A stretch of 32,723 bases of DNA from Alphaproteobacteria bacterium (GCA_018971215.1 JAGXBG010000006.1:1-32723), one strand, 5' to 3'; positions 23,647-32,723 are shown, counted from the first letter of the stretch. A program made the numbers and translations. Notes: generated by a model not told the origin, from the sequence alone.

Positions 23647-24063
23647 ATGCGGCCGATGCTTCCTCCCGACTATCACCCGTCGGAAGACGAAGAGTTCATG
23701 AATCCCGTCCAGCGCGAATACTTCCGCCAGAAGCTGCTGCGCTGGCGGGCCGAGCTGCAGGCGGAATCGAGCGCGACCTTGCAGCAGCTCAAGGAAGAGA
23801 GTTTGGCCGAGGCGGACATCTCCGATCGCGCCACGCTCGAAACCGATCGCTACACCGAACTGCGCACGCGCGATCGCGAACGCAAACTGATCTCCAAGAT
23901 CGATGCGGCGCTGATGCGCATCGAAGACGGCAGCTACGGCTATTGCGAGGAGACCGCCGAGCCGATCGGCATCCGCCGGCTCGAGGCGCGGCCGATCGCG
24001 ACTCTCTCGCTCGAAGCGCAGGAGCGCCACGAGCGCATGGAACGCACCCACCGCGACGACTGA
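23647..24063 (+). CDS. dksA: DksA-family RNA polymerase-binding transcription factor
   Basis: The 138-residue product has the coiled coil of DksA (EYFRQKLLRWRAELQAESSATLQQLKEES), the acidic tip ADISDRATLETDR and a degenerate zinc-finger segment (YGYCEETAEPIGIRRLEARP) with only one of the four canonical Cys. DksA acts with ppGpp in the secondary channel of RNA polymerase to adjust rRNA and amino-acid promoters. Alphaproteobacterial forms commonly lack zinc ligands, so this is not damage. I start at ATG 23647 (MRPMLPPDYHPSEDEEFMNP), not at the track start, because this is the typical N-terminus and GCGAGG lies upstream. A clear sigma-70-like promoter precedes it. Confidence 0.92.
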   Translation: MRPMLPPDYHPSEDEEFMNPVQREYFRQKLLRWRAELQAESSATLQQLKEESLAEADISDRATLETDRYTELRTRDRERKLISKIDAALMRIEDGSYGYCEETAEPIGIRRLEARPIATLSLEAQERHERMERTHRDD

Positions 24064-24241
24064 CGCTGCGCGTCGCTGAATTCGTCCTGGGCAGACTCGC
24101 CGTACGAAGCGTAGCCTTGCTCTCGTTAACCATGCTACGGCGATTGTCGCTGCGCACCGCGATTGGGGTGCCGAGGGAAGTCGCTAAAGCCGCGCCTGCC
24201 GCCCGATCCGGTGGCCGACCGTGTGCTAGGCTGCGAGGCTG

Positions 24242-26788
24242 ATGGAGCTGCGGTATGAGGGGGATGTAGCATCCGGCGCCGGGACCGGTCCGGTCGCGAC
24301 GGCGGCTGCGGTGCTGCGTGACGACGCGGTCGCCGGCGGCGTCGCCGCCTGGATGCGCGCGCTTGGCGCGCTGTCCGTCGTCTTCTCGATGGTGGCGCTC
24401 GCGCTGACGGCGTTGTTGGTTTTCCACATCGGCAACGAGATCGCACTGCGCGCGGCTGCCGTGCTGGCGGCGACATTCGCGCTCAGCGCCGGTGTAGCCA
24501 GTGTCGTCACCAAGCAGATGTACCGCCTGTTGTCGCGCCGCATCGATCTGATGAGCCAGGCGATCGAAGCGACGCCGGGCGCGTATCTGATCCTGTCGTC
24601 CGACGACGCGATGGTGTACGCCAACGGTGCCTTCCGTCGTTTCTTTCCGGCGCTACGCGGCGCACCGCTCGCCGCGCTCGCTGCGCGCGCCGGCGGCGTC
24701 GATCTCGTGCGCCTGAAACACGACGCGCTGCGCGCCGGCCAGGCGCTCGGCGTGCTCGCTGTCGCCAACGCTGCGGGCGACACGCAGTGGTTCAACCTGA
24801 TCGTCGCGCCGCTCGCCGCCAGCCACGGCTACACGTTGTGGAGCTTCCAGGATGTCACGGCGCCCCACACGATGGAGCAGATGCTGCGCGACGAGCGCAT
24901 GAAGCTCGCGGATTTTCTGGATAATGCCCCCATAGGCTTCTATTCGGTCGACCAAGTCGGCCGGTTCCTCTTTGTCAATGAGGCACTGGCACAATGGCTC
25001 GGCCGCGGCGCGCAGGAGCTGGTCGACAGCGGCGACACGCTCGGCGATTTCCTCGATGAGAAACCGCCGTCCGGCGCGCCGCCCTATGCGCCGTTCGAAG
25101 GCGGCGAGACGCGCGGTGAAGTGGTGCTCAAAAGCGCTGACGGCCACCGCATCCACGCGCTCATCGGCCAGAGCGTGGTGCGCACCGGCGACAGTCTGCG
25201 CACGCGTTCGGTCGTGCGCGATCTGACGCCTGAGCGCCAATGGGAAGAGCAGCTGCGCGTCTCGCGCCAGCGCTTCCGGCGGTTCTTCGCCAACGCACCG
25301 GTCGGCATCGCGCTGATGGACGGCGACGGCCGCATCGCCGAAGCCAACGACGCGCTGTGCTCGTTAGTTGGGCTCGAGCCGGTCGGTGTCATCGGTCGGC
25401 CGCTGCTCGAGTTCCTCAAACCCGAGGACCAGGACGCCGCGTTCGGCCAGCTGCGCGCGGCGAGCGAGGGCCGCATTGCGCCGGGCCCCGTGGAAGTTAG
25501 GCTGGCAGGCGCCGGCAACAAGTCGGCGCAGATCTTCATCAGCCGCCTCGGCGACGCCGCCGCCGACACCGCCGCCGGCGGCGGATTCATCCTCCACTTC
25601 ATCGATCAGACCGAGCAAAAGAGCCTGCAGGCGCAATTCGCACAATCGCAGAAGATGCAGGCAGTCGGTCAGCTCGCCGGCGGCGTCGCGCACGATTTCA
25701 ACAACCTGCTGACGGCGATGATCGGCTTCTGCGACTTGCTGCTGCTGCGCTTCCGGCCGGACGAGGCATCGTTCGGCGACATCATGCAGATCAAGCAGAA
25801 CGCCAACCGCGCCGCCAATCTCGTGCGCCAGCTGCTGGCCTTCTCGCGCCAGCAGGCGTTGCAGCCGCGCGTCCTCGCGGTCAGCGATGCGCTCGCCGAT
25901 CTGTCCAACCTGCTGCGCCGCCTGATCGGCGAGAACATCGAGCTCAAGGTGGTGCAGGATCCCAAGCTGTGGTTGGTCAAGGTCGATCAGGGCCAGCTCG
26001 AACAGGTGATCATCAATCTCGCGGTCAATGCGCGTGACGCCATGCCCCAGGGCGGCGCGTTGTCGATCCGCACGGCCAATATCGCCAGCGACAGCGAGAC
26101 GCGCCGCGGCCACGAGGTCATGCCGGCAGGCGATTACGTGCTCATCGAGGTCAAAGACACGGGTCACGGCATCGCGCGCGAAATTCAGCACCGCATCTTC
26201 GAGCCGTTCTTCTCGACCAAGGAGATCGGTTCCGGCACCGGGCTCGGCCTGTCGACGGTTTACGGCATCGTCAAGCAGACCGGCGGCTTCGTCTTCGTCG
26301 ACAGCGAGATCGATCGCGGCGCGACTTTCTCCATCTTCCTGCCGCGCCACGAAGGTGCTGGACCCGAGCCGGTGCGTCCCGAGGCCGGCGAGACCAGCGC
26401 GCGCGATCTGACCGGCGCCGGCACCGTGCTCTTGGTCGAGGACGAAGATCCGGTGCGCTTGTTCTCGGCGCGCGCGCTCGCCAACAGCGGCTACAAGGTG
26501 CTCGAGGCGAAAAGCGGCGAAGCCGCGCTCGAGATCATGGCGCGCGGCGAAAAGATCGATCTCGTCGTCACCGACGTCGTCATGCCGAAGATGGACGGTC
26601 CGGGCCTGGTGGCGAAGTTGCGCCAGCGCCATCCCGACCTCAAGGTCATCTTCATCTCGGGCTACACCGAAGACTCGTTCCGCAAGCGGCTCGGCGACGA
26701 GCATGAGATCCATTTCCTGCCGAAGCCGTTCTCGCTCAAGCAGCTCGCGGGCAAGGTCAAGGAAGTGCTCACCGAACCCGTGGTGTGA
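24242..26788 (+). CDS. cckA: Hybrid histidine kinase CckA
   Basis: The 848-residue product is the hybrid kinase that starts the CtrA phosphorelay. Two membrane helices lie at about residues 40-62 and 68-90. PAS domains follow at about 100-205, 222-330 and 345-455. The dimerisation domain holds the phospho-accepting H484 in QLAGGVAHDFNNLLTAMIGFCDLLL, diagnostic of CckA. The ATPase has N-box INLAVNARDAMP and G-boxes DTGHGI and GSGTGLGL. The C-terminal receiver has DEDPVR and phospho-acceptor D778 (VVTDVVMP). Phosphate would go from D778 to ChpT and then to CtrA, both encoded here. GAGGCTG precedes the ATG. It lies 178 bp after dksA; a TTAACCAT half-site sits at 24126-24133. Confidence 0.97.
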   Translation: MELRYEGDVASGAGTGPVATAAAVLRDDAVAGGVAAWMRALGALSVVFSMVALALTALLVFHIGNEIALRAAAVLAATFALSAGVASVVTKQMYRLLSRRIDLMSQAIEATPGAYLILSSDDAMVYANGAFRRFFPALRGAPLAALAARAGGVDLVRLKHDALRAGQALGVLAVANAAGDTQWFNLIVAPLAASHGYTLWSFQDVTAPHTMEQMLRDERMKLADFLDNAPIGFYSVDQVGRFLFVNEALAQWLGRGAQELVDSGDTLGDFLDEKPPSGAPPYAPFEGGETRGEVVLKSADGHRIHALIGQSVVRTGDSLRTRSVVRDLTPERQWEEQLRVSRQRFRRFFANAPVGIALMDGDGRIAEANDALCSLVGLEPVGVIGRPLLEFLKPEDQDAAFGQLRAASEGRIAPGPVEVRLAGAGNKSAQIFISRLGDAAADTAAGGGFILHFIDQTEQKSLQAQFAQSQKMQAVGQLAGGVAHDFNNLLTAMIGFCDLLLLRFRPDEASFGDIMQIKQNANRAANLVRQLLAFSRQQALQPRVLAVSDALADLSNLLRRLIGENIELKVVQDPKLWLVKVDQGQLEQVIINLAVNARDAMPQGGALSIRTANIASDSETRRGHEVMPAGDYVLIEVKDTGHGIAREIQHRIFEPFFSTKEIGSGTGLGLSTVYGIVKQTGGFVFVDSEIDRGATFSIFLPRHEGAGPEPVRPEAGETSARDLTGAGTVLLVEDEDPVRLFSARALANSGYKVLEAKSGEAALEIMARGEKIDLVVTDVVMPKMDGPGLVAKLRQRHPDLKVIFISGYTEDSFRKRLGDEHEIHFLPKPFSLKQLAGKVKEVLTEPVV

Positions 26789-26855
26789 GGCTGCGGTAGC
26801 CGTCGACTCGTGAAACCTCCTTTAGTTCTAATAGTTTGATGGGATTTCAATCTAA

Positions 26856-26870
26856 GAACAAAACAAGCAC
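26856..26870 (+). promoter_or_regulatory. LexA-like half-matching direct repeat, upstream copy
   Basis: GAACAAAACAAGCAC is GAAC-N7-GCAC, one mismatch from the alphaproteobacterial LexA box GAAC-N7-GAAC. It lies 25 bp before a similar copy at the recA promoter. Confidence 0.4.
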
Positions 26871-26898
26871 TTGTGTTTAAGAACAAAGCATGTACGAT
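26871..26898 (+). promoter_or_regulatory. Candidate recA promoter overlapped by a LexA-like box
   Basis: TTGTGT and TACGAT, 16 bp apart, make a plausible sigma-70 promoter about 60 bp upstream of recA. GAACAAAGCATGTAC (26881-26895), GAAC-N7-GTAC with one mismatch from the LexA consensus, lies across the spacer and -10, where a bound repressor would block polymerase. Confidence 0.5.
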
Positions 26899-26960
26899 GC
26901 TGCGACTATCGGATCGGATTGATGGCCAGCGAGGCTTGGCCTAGGAAGAGGAGCGGGGGA

Positions 26961-28061
26961 ATGTCGCAGCAGCAGCCACAGCATTTGCGCCTTTTGAAAG
27001 ACGACAACAAGGAATCCAAGGACGCCGACCGGCAGAAGGCGCTCGACGCGGCGCTCGGCCAGATCGAACGCGCCTTCGGCAAGGGCTCGATCATGAAGCT
27101 CGGCGCCCATGTCGCGGCCCAGGGCGACATCGAGGTGGTTTCCACCGGTTCGCTCGGCCTCGATATCGCGCTTGGCATCGGCGGCCTGCCGCGCGGCCGC
27201 GTCGTCGAGATCTACGGGCCGGAAAGCTCGGGCAAGACGACGCTCGCACTCCAGGTCATCGCCGAGGCGCAGAAAGCCGGCGGCGCATGCGCCTTCATCG
27301 ACGCCGAGCACGCGCTCGATCCCGCTTACGCCAAGAAGCTCGGCGTTAACACCGACGACCTGCTGATCTCGCAGCCCGACGCCGGCGAACAGGCGCTCGA
27401 GATCGCCGACACGCTGGTGCGCTCCGGCGCGCTCGACGTGCTGGTGGTGGATTCGGTCGCGGCGCTGGTGCCGCGCGCCGAGCTCGAAGGCGAGATGGGC
27501 GAAAGCCACATGGGCCTGCACGCCCGGCTGATGAGCCAGGCGCTCCGGAAACTCACCGGCTCGATTTCGAAGTCGCGCTGCATGGTGATCTTCATCAATC
27601 AGATCCGCATGAAGATCGGCGTCATGTTCGGCAACCCCGAAACCACGACCGGTGGCAACGCGCTCAAATTCTACGCCTCCGTGCGGCTCGACATCCGCCG
27701 CATCGGCCAGATCAAGGAGCACGAGCAGGTCATCGGTAACCAGACGCGCGTGAAGGTGGTGAAGAACAAGATGGCGCCGCCGTTCAAGGTGGTCGAGTTC
27801 GACATCATGTACGGCGAAGGCGTCTCCAAGCGCGGCGAACTCATCGACCTCGGTATGCAGGCTGGCGTCGTCGAAAAATCCGGCTCGTGGTTCTCCTACG
27901 ACGGCGAGCGCATTGGCCAGGGCCGCGAGAACGCCAAGCAGTATCTCAAGGACCACCCTGAGATCGCCGGCAAGATCGAGACCGCGATCCGCGCCAATGC
28001 CGGGCTGGTCGCCGACGCCATGCTGGTGGCGGGCGCCGAAGGCGGCGCGGCCGAGGAATAG
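26961..28061 (+). CDS. recA: Recombinase RecA
   Basis: The 366-residue product is RecA, which pairs homologous DNA and stimulates LexA self-cleavage. Walker A GPESSGKT (86-93), Walker [10 protein letters not shown] (161-169), loop L1 around [10 protein letters not shown] and loop L2 with [22 protein letters not shown] are intact, and the acidic C-terminal end is present. I start at ATG 26961 because AGGAGCGGGGGA is directly upstream and [12 protein letters not shown] is a usual beginning; the track start is a TTG inside the promoter. Candidate LexA sites lie upstream, and a strong terminator follows. Confidence 0.98.
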   Translation: MSQQQPQHLRLLKDDNKESKDADRQKALDAALGQIERAFGKGSIMKLGAHVAAQGDIEVVSTGSLGLDIALGIGGLPRGRVVEIYGPESSGKTTLALQVIAEAQKAGGACAFIDAEHALDPAYAKKLGVNTDDLLISQPDAGEQALEIADTLVRSGALDVLVVDSVAALVPRAELEGEMGESHMGLHARLMSQALRKLTGSISKSRCMVIFINQIRMKIGVMFGNPETTTGGNALKFYASVRLDIRRIGQIKEHEQVIGNQTRVKVVKNKMAPPFKVVEFDIMYGEGVSKRGELIDLGMQAGVVEKSGSWFSYDGERIGQGRENAKQYLKDHPEIAGKIETAIRANAGLVADAMLVAGAEGGAAEE

Positions 28062-28112
28062 CCGCCGTCGAAGCTCCAATAGGGTTCTGGACGCCCCCCG
28101 ATGCGTCCTCTT

Positions 28113-28154
28113 GCCGGCGCCGTGCCCCCAACACGGCGCCGGTTTCCCTTTTTT
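28113..28154 (+). terminator. Rho-independent terminator of recA
   Basis: An 11-pair GC stem, CCGGCGCCGTG with CACGGCGCCGG, encloses a seven-base loop (CCCCCAA) and is followed by TTTCCCTTTTTT. It begins about 50 bp after the recA stop. Confidence 0.9.
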
Positions 28155-28457
28155 GCAGGATGCTGGGGCGCTCGGCCAAAAATTAAAATCGACAAAACGA
28201 AGCCAATTTTGGATGAGTCGGCGAGCGATAGCCGGATTGCCGGACGAAGAAATCTAAGGAGGTTCGGACTAAAGACAAACTCCTCTATTCGCCGATCGAC
28301 ATGAACAAGGCGATGAATGCGGGCTTTTCGAAGCGGAAATGTGCCGCGCAAGCTTTAGTCCGTTTCGCGGCAAAGCTTCTTTCGGTCGGTATCGCTTGCC
28401 GCACCCGCGCTTCGGCGCCCGCTTGGCCCCGCGACGATCATCTGGCATGGTGCTCAC
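28155..28457. other. Intergenic region with a 10-bp inverted repeat, no gene seen
   Basis: These 303 bases follow the recA terminator. Their left part is AT-rich (AAAATTAAAATCGAC). CGGACTAAAG at 28265-28274 and CTTTAGTCCG at 28353-28362 are perfect inverted copies 78 bp apart. A small RNA or leader is possible, but I found no promoter-terminator pair to prove it, and the short ORFs here have no codon bias of their own. Confidence 0.4.
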
Positions 28458-28736
28458 ATGCCAAAAAGACGCCGGAAATCTGGACGGATCGAAGCGCCGT
28501 CCGACGTTGCGGAACCGCAGGCCGAACCCGCACGCCCGGCGCCGAAGCCGGCCGTTCCCTGGTGGAAGGACCCGCCCAAGCTTTCAGCCCTGGCGCTGGT
28601 GATTTTGGTCGTGATCGAGCTCGGCGCCGGATCGCACCTGTCGCCTAAGATTGTCAGCTATCTCGATCCGCTCATCCTCTTCCTCGCCGTGCTGAGCATC
28701 GTCCTGTCGATCATCCGCCGCTGGGAAAACCGCTAG
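28458..28736 (+). CDS. Small membrane protein of unknown function
   Basis: The 92-residue product begins with a basic, Pro/Ala-rich cytosolic segment (KRRRKSGR and EPARPAPKPAVPWWKDPP, residues 2-42) and continues with two hydrophobic helices, about LSALALVILVVIELGAG (43-58) and YLDPLILFLAVLSIVLSII (68-87), ending in a basic RRWENR. The shape is that of a small inner-membrane protein with both ends in the cytosol. I recognise no family. No good ribosome binding site is seen before the ATG. It lies 121 bp upstream of alaS on the same strand; overlapping ORFs in other frames lack the membrane pattern and are shadows. Confidence 0.65.
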   Translation: MPKRRRKSGRIEAPSDVAEPQAEPARPAPKPAVPWWKDPPKLSALALVILVVIELGAGSHLSPKIVSYLDPLILFLAVLSIVLSIIRRWENR

Positions 28737-28857
28737 GGTCGTTGCCGGTCGCCAACTGGACAGCGCGGCGTAGCTTGGGCTTAATGCGGCCCAGCCGCGG
28801 CGGCGGGGAACGCCCGGCCCACTTGGTTCCGGTCGGGGGAAGGACCAGATTAGCGGC

Positions 28858-31533
28858 ATGCTGACCAACGACGTTCGCGCCCATTTTCTCGATTACTTCC
28901 GGCACGCCGGCCACGAGGTCGTGCCGTCGTCGCCGCTCGTTCCGAGAAATGACCCGACGCTGCTTTTCACCAACGCGGGCATGGTGCAATTCAAGAACGT
29001 CTTCACCGGCCTCGAGAAGCGGCCCTATGTGACGGCAGCCTCGTCGCAGAAATGTGTGCGCGCTGGCGGCAAGCACAACGACCTCGAGAATGTCGGTTAC
29101 ACCGCGCGGCATCACACCTTCTTCGAGATGTTGGGCAATTTCTCGTTCGGCGATTATTTCAAAGAGCGCGCAATCGAGCTCGCCTGGAACCTGATTACCA
29201 AGGAATTCAAGCTGTCGCCCGACCGGCTGGTCGCCACCGTCTTCGCCACCGACGACGACGCCTGGAAGCTGTGGAAGAAGATCGCGGGACTGCCCGACCA
29301 GCGCATCGTGCGCATCGATACGTCCGACAATTTCTGGGCGATGGGCGAAACCGGTCCATGCGGCCCGTGCTCCGAGATCTTCTACGACCATGGCGATAAG
29401 ATTCCGGGCGGTCCGCCGGGTTCGCCCGACGCCGAAGGCGACCGCTTTGTCGAGATTTGGAATCTCGTCTTCATGCAATACGAACAGGTGACGCGCGATC
29501 AGCGCGTCGACCTGCCGCATCCGTCGATCGACACCGGCATGGGGCTCGAGCGCATTGCCGCCGTGCTCCAGGGCAAGCACGATAATTACGACATCGACAT
29601 CCTGCGCGCACTGGTCGTCGCCTCGGCCGAGGAATCGCACACACCGCCCGATGGACCGAATGCCGTGTCGCATCGCGTCATCGCCGACCATCTGCGCGCC
29701 AGCGCGTTCCTGATCGCCGACGGTGTGCTGCCGTCGAAGGAGGGTCGCGGCTACGTGCTGCGCCGGATCATGCGCCGCGCCATGCGCCACGCGCACATGC
29801 TCGGCGTCAGCGAGCCCTTGATGTGGAAGCTGGTGCCGGCGCTGGTGCGGCAGATGGGCCAGCCGTTTCCCGAATTGGCGCGCGCCGAGGCGTTGGTCAC
29901 CGAGACGCTCAAGCTCGAGGAGACCAGCTTCCGCGAGACGCTGGCGCGCGGCCTCAAGCTCCTCGACGAGGAAGAGGGCAAGCTTGCCAAGGGCAAAGCG
30001 TTTCCGGGCGAGGTCGCGTTCAAGCTCTACGACACCTACGGTTTCCCGCTTGATCTGACCGAGGACGTGCTGCGCGGCCGCGGCCGCAAGGTCGAAACCA
30101 AAGCGTTTGATGCCGCGATGGCGCGCCAGCGCGAAGAGGCGCGCAAATCGTGGGTGGGCTCAGGCGAAGCGGCGACCGATCAGTTGTGGTTCGCGCTGCG
30201 CGAAGAACTCGGCGCGACCGAGTTCCTCGGCTATGACGCAACCGAAGCCGAAGGCAAGATTCTCGCCATCGTGCAGAATGGCAAGCGCGTCGATGCAGTG
30301 AAGGCCGGCGACGAAGCCGCCATCGTCATGTCGCAGACGCCGTTCTACGGCGAGTCCGGCGGTCAGGTTGGCGATACCGGCGCGCTATTCACGGCTAAGG
30401 GCGGCGAGTTTGCGGTATCCGATACCCAGAAACGCGGCGGCGAGCTGTTTGTCCATCTCGGCAAAGTGACCCGTGGCGGCTTCAAAATCGGCGACATCGT
30501 CGAGCTCCGCATCGACGAGGTGCGGCGCGACAAGTTGCGCGCCAACCATTCGGTCACCCATCTGCTTCATCAGGCGCTGCGCCGCCGGCTCGGCGAGCAC
30601 GTGACGCAAAAGGGCTCGCTGGTCGCGCCCGACCGGTTGCGCTTCGATTTCTCGCAGCCGCGCGCGCTCAGCGACGAGGACGTCGCCGCGATCGAAGCCG
30701 AGGTCAACGCCCGCATCCGCCAGAACGCCGAGGTGCATACACGGCTGATGACGCCGGACCATGCGGTCAAGGAAGGCGCGCTGGCGTTGTTCGGCGAGAA
30801 ATACGGCGACGAGGTGCGCGTCGTGTCCATGGGTGAAGACAACGGCGCCGATCATATGCCGCACGCTTTCTCAGTCGAACTGTGCGGTGGCACGCACGTC
30901 CGCCGCACCGGCGATATCGGCCTGTTCAAGATCGTGTCCGAAAGCGCGGTCGCTTCGGGTGTGCGCCGCATCGAGGCGGTGACCGGCTCCGCGGCCGAAA
31001 CTTACGTCGCCGACGAGGAAAAGCTGCTGCGTCAGGCCGCCGACGCCATCAAGACGTCGCCCGCCGAATTGCCGGCGCGGCTGGCGGCGCTTTTGGACGA
31101 ACGCAAGCGGCTCGAACGCGAGCTCTCGGATGCGCGTCGCGCGGCGGCGCTCAGCGGCGGCGGTGGCAAATCCGCCGATGGCGCGGCCAAGGACGTTGCC
31201 GGCGTCAAGTTCGCTGCCCGCGCGCTCGATAACGTTCCGGCGAAGGAATTGAAGAGTCTTGCCGACGATCTCAAGAAAGAATTGGGCTCGGGCGTCGTCG
31301 CGCTGGTCGCGCGCGAGGAAGGCAAGGCATCGATCGTCGTCGGCGTTACGACCGATCTCATCCAGCGTTTCGACGCCGTCGAGCTGGTGCGATTGGGCGC
31401 GGCAGCGCTGGGCGGCAAGGGCGGCGGCGGCCGACCAGACATGGCGCAGGCCGGCGGTCCCGATCCGTCGCAGGCCGAAGCCGCGCTCGCCGCAGTCGAA
31501 CGCGCGCTCGCCGAAAAATCGAAAGCCGCTTAG
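28858..31533 (+). CDS. alaS: Alanyl-tRNA synthetase
   Basis: The 891-residue product charges tRNA-Ala and edits mischarged Ser or Gly. The class II catalytic core is N-terminal ([47 protein letters not shown]). The editing domain carries the zinc ligands H564 and H568 (HSVTHLLH) and C676 and H680 (CGGTH). The C-terminal domain ends with the [16 protein letters not shown] motif. The length is standard. The start at 28858 ([20 protein letters not shown]) agrees with other family members, though the ribosome binding site is weak. In related genomes it lies between recA and icd, as here. Confidence 0.97.
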   Translation: MLTNDVRAHFLDYFRHAGHEVVPSSPLVPRNDPTLLFTNAGMVQFKNVFTGLEKRPYVTAASSQKCVRAGGKHNDLENVGYTARHHTFFEMLGNFSFGDYFKERAIELAWNLITKEFKLSPDRLVATVFATDDDAWKLWKKIAGLPDQRIVRIDTSDNFWAMGETGPCGPCSEIFYDHGDKIPGGPPGSPDAEGDRFVEIWNLVFMQYEQVTRDQRVDLPHPSIDTGMGLERIAAVLQGKHDNYDIDILRALVVASAEESHTPPDGPNAVSHRVIADHLRASAFLIADGVLPSKEGRGYVLRRIMRRAMRHAHMLGVSEPLMWKLVPALVRQMGQPFPELARAEALVTETLKLEETSFRETLARGLKLLDEEEGKLAKGKAFPGEVAFKLYDTYGFPLDLTEDVLRGRGRKVETKAFDAAMARQREEARKSWVGSGEAATDQLWFALREELGATEFLGYDATEAEGKILAIVQNGKRVDAVKAGDEAAIVMSQTPFYGESGGQVGDTGALFTAKGGEFAVSDTQKRGGELFVHLGKVTRGGFKIGDIVELRIDEVRRDKLRANHSVTHLLHQALRRRLGEHVTQKGSLVAPDRLRFDFSQPRALSDEDVAAIEAEVNARIRQNAEVHTRLMTPDHAVKEGALALFGEKYGDEVRVVSMGEDNGADHMPHAFSVELCGGTHVRRTGDIGLFKIVSESAVASGVRRIEAVTGSAAETYVADEEKLLRQAADAIKTSPAELPARLAALLDERKRLERELSDARRAAALSGGGGKSADGAAKDVAGVKFAARALDNVPAKELKSLADDLKKELGSGVVALVAREEGKASIVVGVTTDLIQRFDAVELVRLGAAALGGKGGGGRPDMAQAGGPDPSQAEAALAAVERALAEKSKAA

Positions 31534-31539
31534 CACGCC

Positions 31540-31565
31540 GTGCGGCGGCTGCCTGGCCGCCGCAC
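31540..31565. terminator. Hairpin between alaS and the CBS gene, likely bidirectional terminator
   Basis: GTGCGGCGGC pairs perfectly with GCCGCCGCAC around a six-base loop, 7 bp after the alaS stop and 18 bp past the end of the convergent CBS gene. There is no T-run, so its strength is uncertain. Confidence 0.5.
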
Positions 31566-31582
31566 CAGCACGCGGCGACTCC

Positions 31583-32026
31583 TTAATGCGTCACCGGCGC
31601 CGCATCATGCCGTGCGTCGCGCGAAACCAGCCGCGAGACATTGCGCGCGAGCTCCTGCGGCCCACGTAGCGCCAGATCGGAGAGCGACAGAATGCCGATC
31701 AGCCGCTTCTGGTGATTGATCACCGGCATGTGGTGAATCTTTTTTTCTTCCATGCGGCGAATCGCGCTTTCGATATCGTCGTCGTCGAAACACCAGATCA
31801 CGCCTTTGGTCATCACTTGCTTCGCTGTCGCCGTCGTAGGATTGAGGCCGTCGGCAACCGCACGGCACGCGAGATCGCGATCGGTGATCATGCCCACCAT
31901 GCGGTCGTTCGTGCCGACCGGCAGGCATCCGATGCCCTTGTCGCGCATCTTCTGCGCCACTTCGGCAAGCGACGTTTCGGGCACGATCCATTCGGCGTGC
32001 TGTGTCATGGCTTCGCGAACGAGCAT
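31583..32026 (-). CDS. CBS-domain pair protein
   Basis: The 147-residue product consists of two CBS domains (about 1-60: VREAMTQHAEWIVPETSLAEVAQKMRDKGIGCLPV...MVGMITDRDL; about 70-125: VMTKGVIWCFDDDDIESAIRRMEEKKIHHMPVI...LIGILSLSDL) and a short tail. Paired CBS domains form a Bateman module that binds adenine nucleotides such as AMP, ATP or SAM and usually regulates a partner. No partner is fused here. The ribosome binding site AGGAGGT before the ATG is close to perfect, suggesting efficient translation. Stand-alone proteins of this kind are common in alphaproteobacteria, with unclear targets. Confidence 0.9.
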   Translation of the reverse strand: MLVREAMTQHAEWIVPETSLAEVAQKMRDKGIGCLPVGTNDRMVGMITDRDLACRAVADGLNPTTATAKQVMTKGVIWCFDDDDIESAIRRMEEKKIHHMPVINHQKRLIGILSLSDLALRGPQELARNVSRLVSRDARHDAAPVTH

Positions 32027-32372
32027 TGTTACCTCCTGCGCTGACCGGCGCCGCCTGCATGGCCCGTCGGCATTGGTCGCGCCGGACCTCGTTGGTGGCC
32101 GTGCGCGCCAGACGCTCCGCCGCTGGCGGCGGACCGACTGCTTCGCCGATCACGCCACGTCCCGGACGCCGGAATCGATTTTCAGGTCTGTTGCGGAGAA
32201 GGGGACATAGCGTCCCAAAAATCACCCCGCCGCGTTTATCGTATCGCATCGGCGGAGGACGGCCAACGGCAATTCGGTCTGGGCGTTCACCGAACGCGAT
32301 CGCGCGCCAGGAACAGTACGTCGCCCTGGCACGGCGCATCGAGCGGCGCCATGCCCGGTCCGCCGGTCATGC
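32027..32372. other. Intergenic region between CBS gene and icd, no gene seen
   Basis: These 346 bases should hold the CBS-gene promoter and the end of the icd transcript. GCCAGG...CCTGGC near 32308-32334 forms a short inverted pair that could act as an icd terminator, but it has no T-run. GGGAC-ATAGC-GTCCC near 32203-32217 is a small hairpin in the CBS leader. The ORFs here run opposite to or in shadow frames of neighbours and have no recognisable product. Confidence 0.45.
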
Positions 32373-32723
32373 CTAGGCCATCTTCTGCTTCAGCCGCGCG
32401 TCGAGCCGGTCGAGGAACGGGATGGTGTTCAGGAACGGCGTCGTCGGGCTGATCAGGATGGCGAGGTCCTTGGTCATCTCGCCGGCCTCGACCGCTTCGA
32501 TGCACACCTTCTCGAGCGTCTCGGCGAAGCGCACCAATTCGGGCGTCTGGTCGAACGTGCCGCGATACCACAGGCCGCGCGTCCAAGCGAAGATCGAGGC
32601 GATCGGATTGGTCGACGTCTCCTTGCCCTGCTGATAGAGGCGGAAGTGACGCGTCACCGTGCCATGCGCCGCTTCGGCTTCGACCGTCTTGCCGTCGGGC
32701 GTCATCAGCACGGAGGTCATCAG
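32373..32723 (-). CDS. icd: NADP-dependent isocitrate dehydrogenase, C-terminal part
   Basis: The frame enters the window at 32723 and ends at 32373, giving the last 116 residues. [46 protein letters not shown] is the NADP-binding and hinge segment of the eukaryote-like homodimeric enzyme found in many alphaproteobacteria. It converts isocitrate to 2-oxoglutarate in the citric acid cycle with production of NADPH. The C-terminal helices ([22 protein letters not shown]) are normal and no damage is visible. The start lies outside the window. Confidence 0.95.
   Translation of the reverse strand: MMTSVLMTPDGKTVEAEAAHGTVTRHFRLYQQGKETSTNPIASIFAWTRGLWYRGTFDQTPELVRFAETLEKVCIEAVEAGEMTKDLAILISPTTPFLNTIPFLDRLDARLKQKMA

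Noticed and set aside
24126-24133. TTAACCAT upstream of cckA as a CtrA box
   Set aside because: Only one half-site is present; the position N7 downstream reads ACGG, so full-site binding is not supported.
31711-31724. Palindrome GGTGATTGATCACC as a possible operator
   Set aside because: It lies within the CBS-domain coding region, at conserved residues, and is explained by codons.
1-32723. CRISPR array, prophage, toxin-antitoxin or defence system
   Set aside because: No regularly spaced repeats, integrase, transposase, restriction or toxin domains were seen; gene content is core metabolism and cell-cycle control.

Overview
The window looks like ordinary chromosome from a high-GC alphaproteobacterium. 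The evidence is the CckA-ChpT-CtrA phosphorelay with the CtrA antagonist SciP, a CtrA box (TTAA-N7-TTAA), GANTC sites in the ctrA control region, FlbT, an alphaproteobacterial-type DksA, and the order cckA-recA-alaS-icd. That order would fit a Rhodospirillales-like lineage, but I cannot fix the order from sequence alone. There is no phage, complete insertion sequence, CRISPR array or toxin cluster.

Layout. 1-3.1 kb: an outer-membrane-type lipoprotein (its 3' part lies outside the window) and map on the minus strand; then, on plus, a DMT transporter with an extremely His-rich tail, a MoaB/CinA-type molybdopterin-binding domain protein, and tRNA-Leu(UAA). 3.4-9.3 kb: a Lys/Ala/Pro-rich small protein faces a cupin-ctpA pair (4-bp overlap) and a large fused indolepyruvate:ferredoxin oxidoreductase. 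9.5-12.7 kb: a secreted Gly-tract repeat protein, a glycosyltransferase/TylF-type methyltransferase pair, a flavin reductase-like protein and a DUF3175 protein. 12.7-18.9 kb: a minus-strand run moaA-nadK-argE-aspartoacylase-PAP2, diverging from fdhD-mobA; together these carry out molybdenum-cofactor biosynthesis and formate dehydrogenase maturation.

19.0-26.8 kb is the most interesting part: a lipoprotein, chpT, ctrA, a FliJ-like coiled-coil gene, a broken FlhF-like GTPase, sciP, flbT, dksA and cckA. All three phosphorelay proteins and the antagonist of CtrA are encoded within about 7 kb, with CtrA-type boxes between them. The FlhF-like gene has a frameshift and has lost the middle of its G domain. 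Next to it lies an 88-bp palindromic element with 18-bp terminal inverted repeats. No other flagellar structural genes are present.

26.8-32.7 kb: recA, with a candidate promoter overlapped by LexA-like direct repeats and a strong terminator; a small two-TM protein; alaS; a two-CBS-domain protein; and the C-terminal part of a eukaryote-like NADP isocitrate dehydrogenase. I did not find a clearly new multi-gene system. The best leads are the palindromic element with the GTPase remnant, the His-rich transporter tail, the FdhD lacking its CxxC motif, and the CtrA regulatory cluster.
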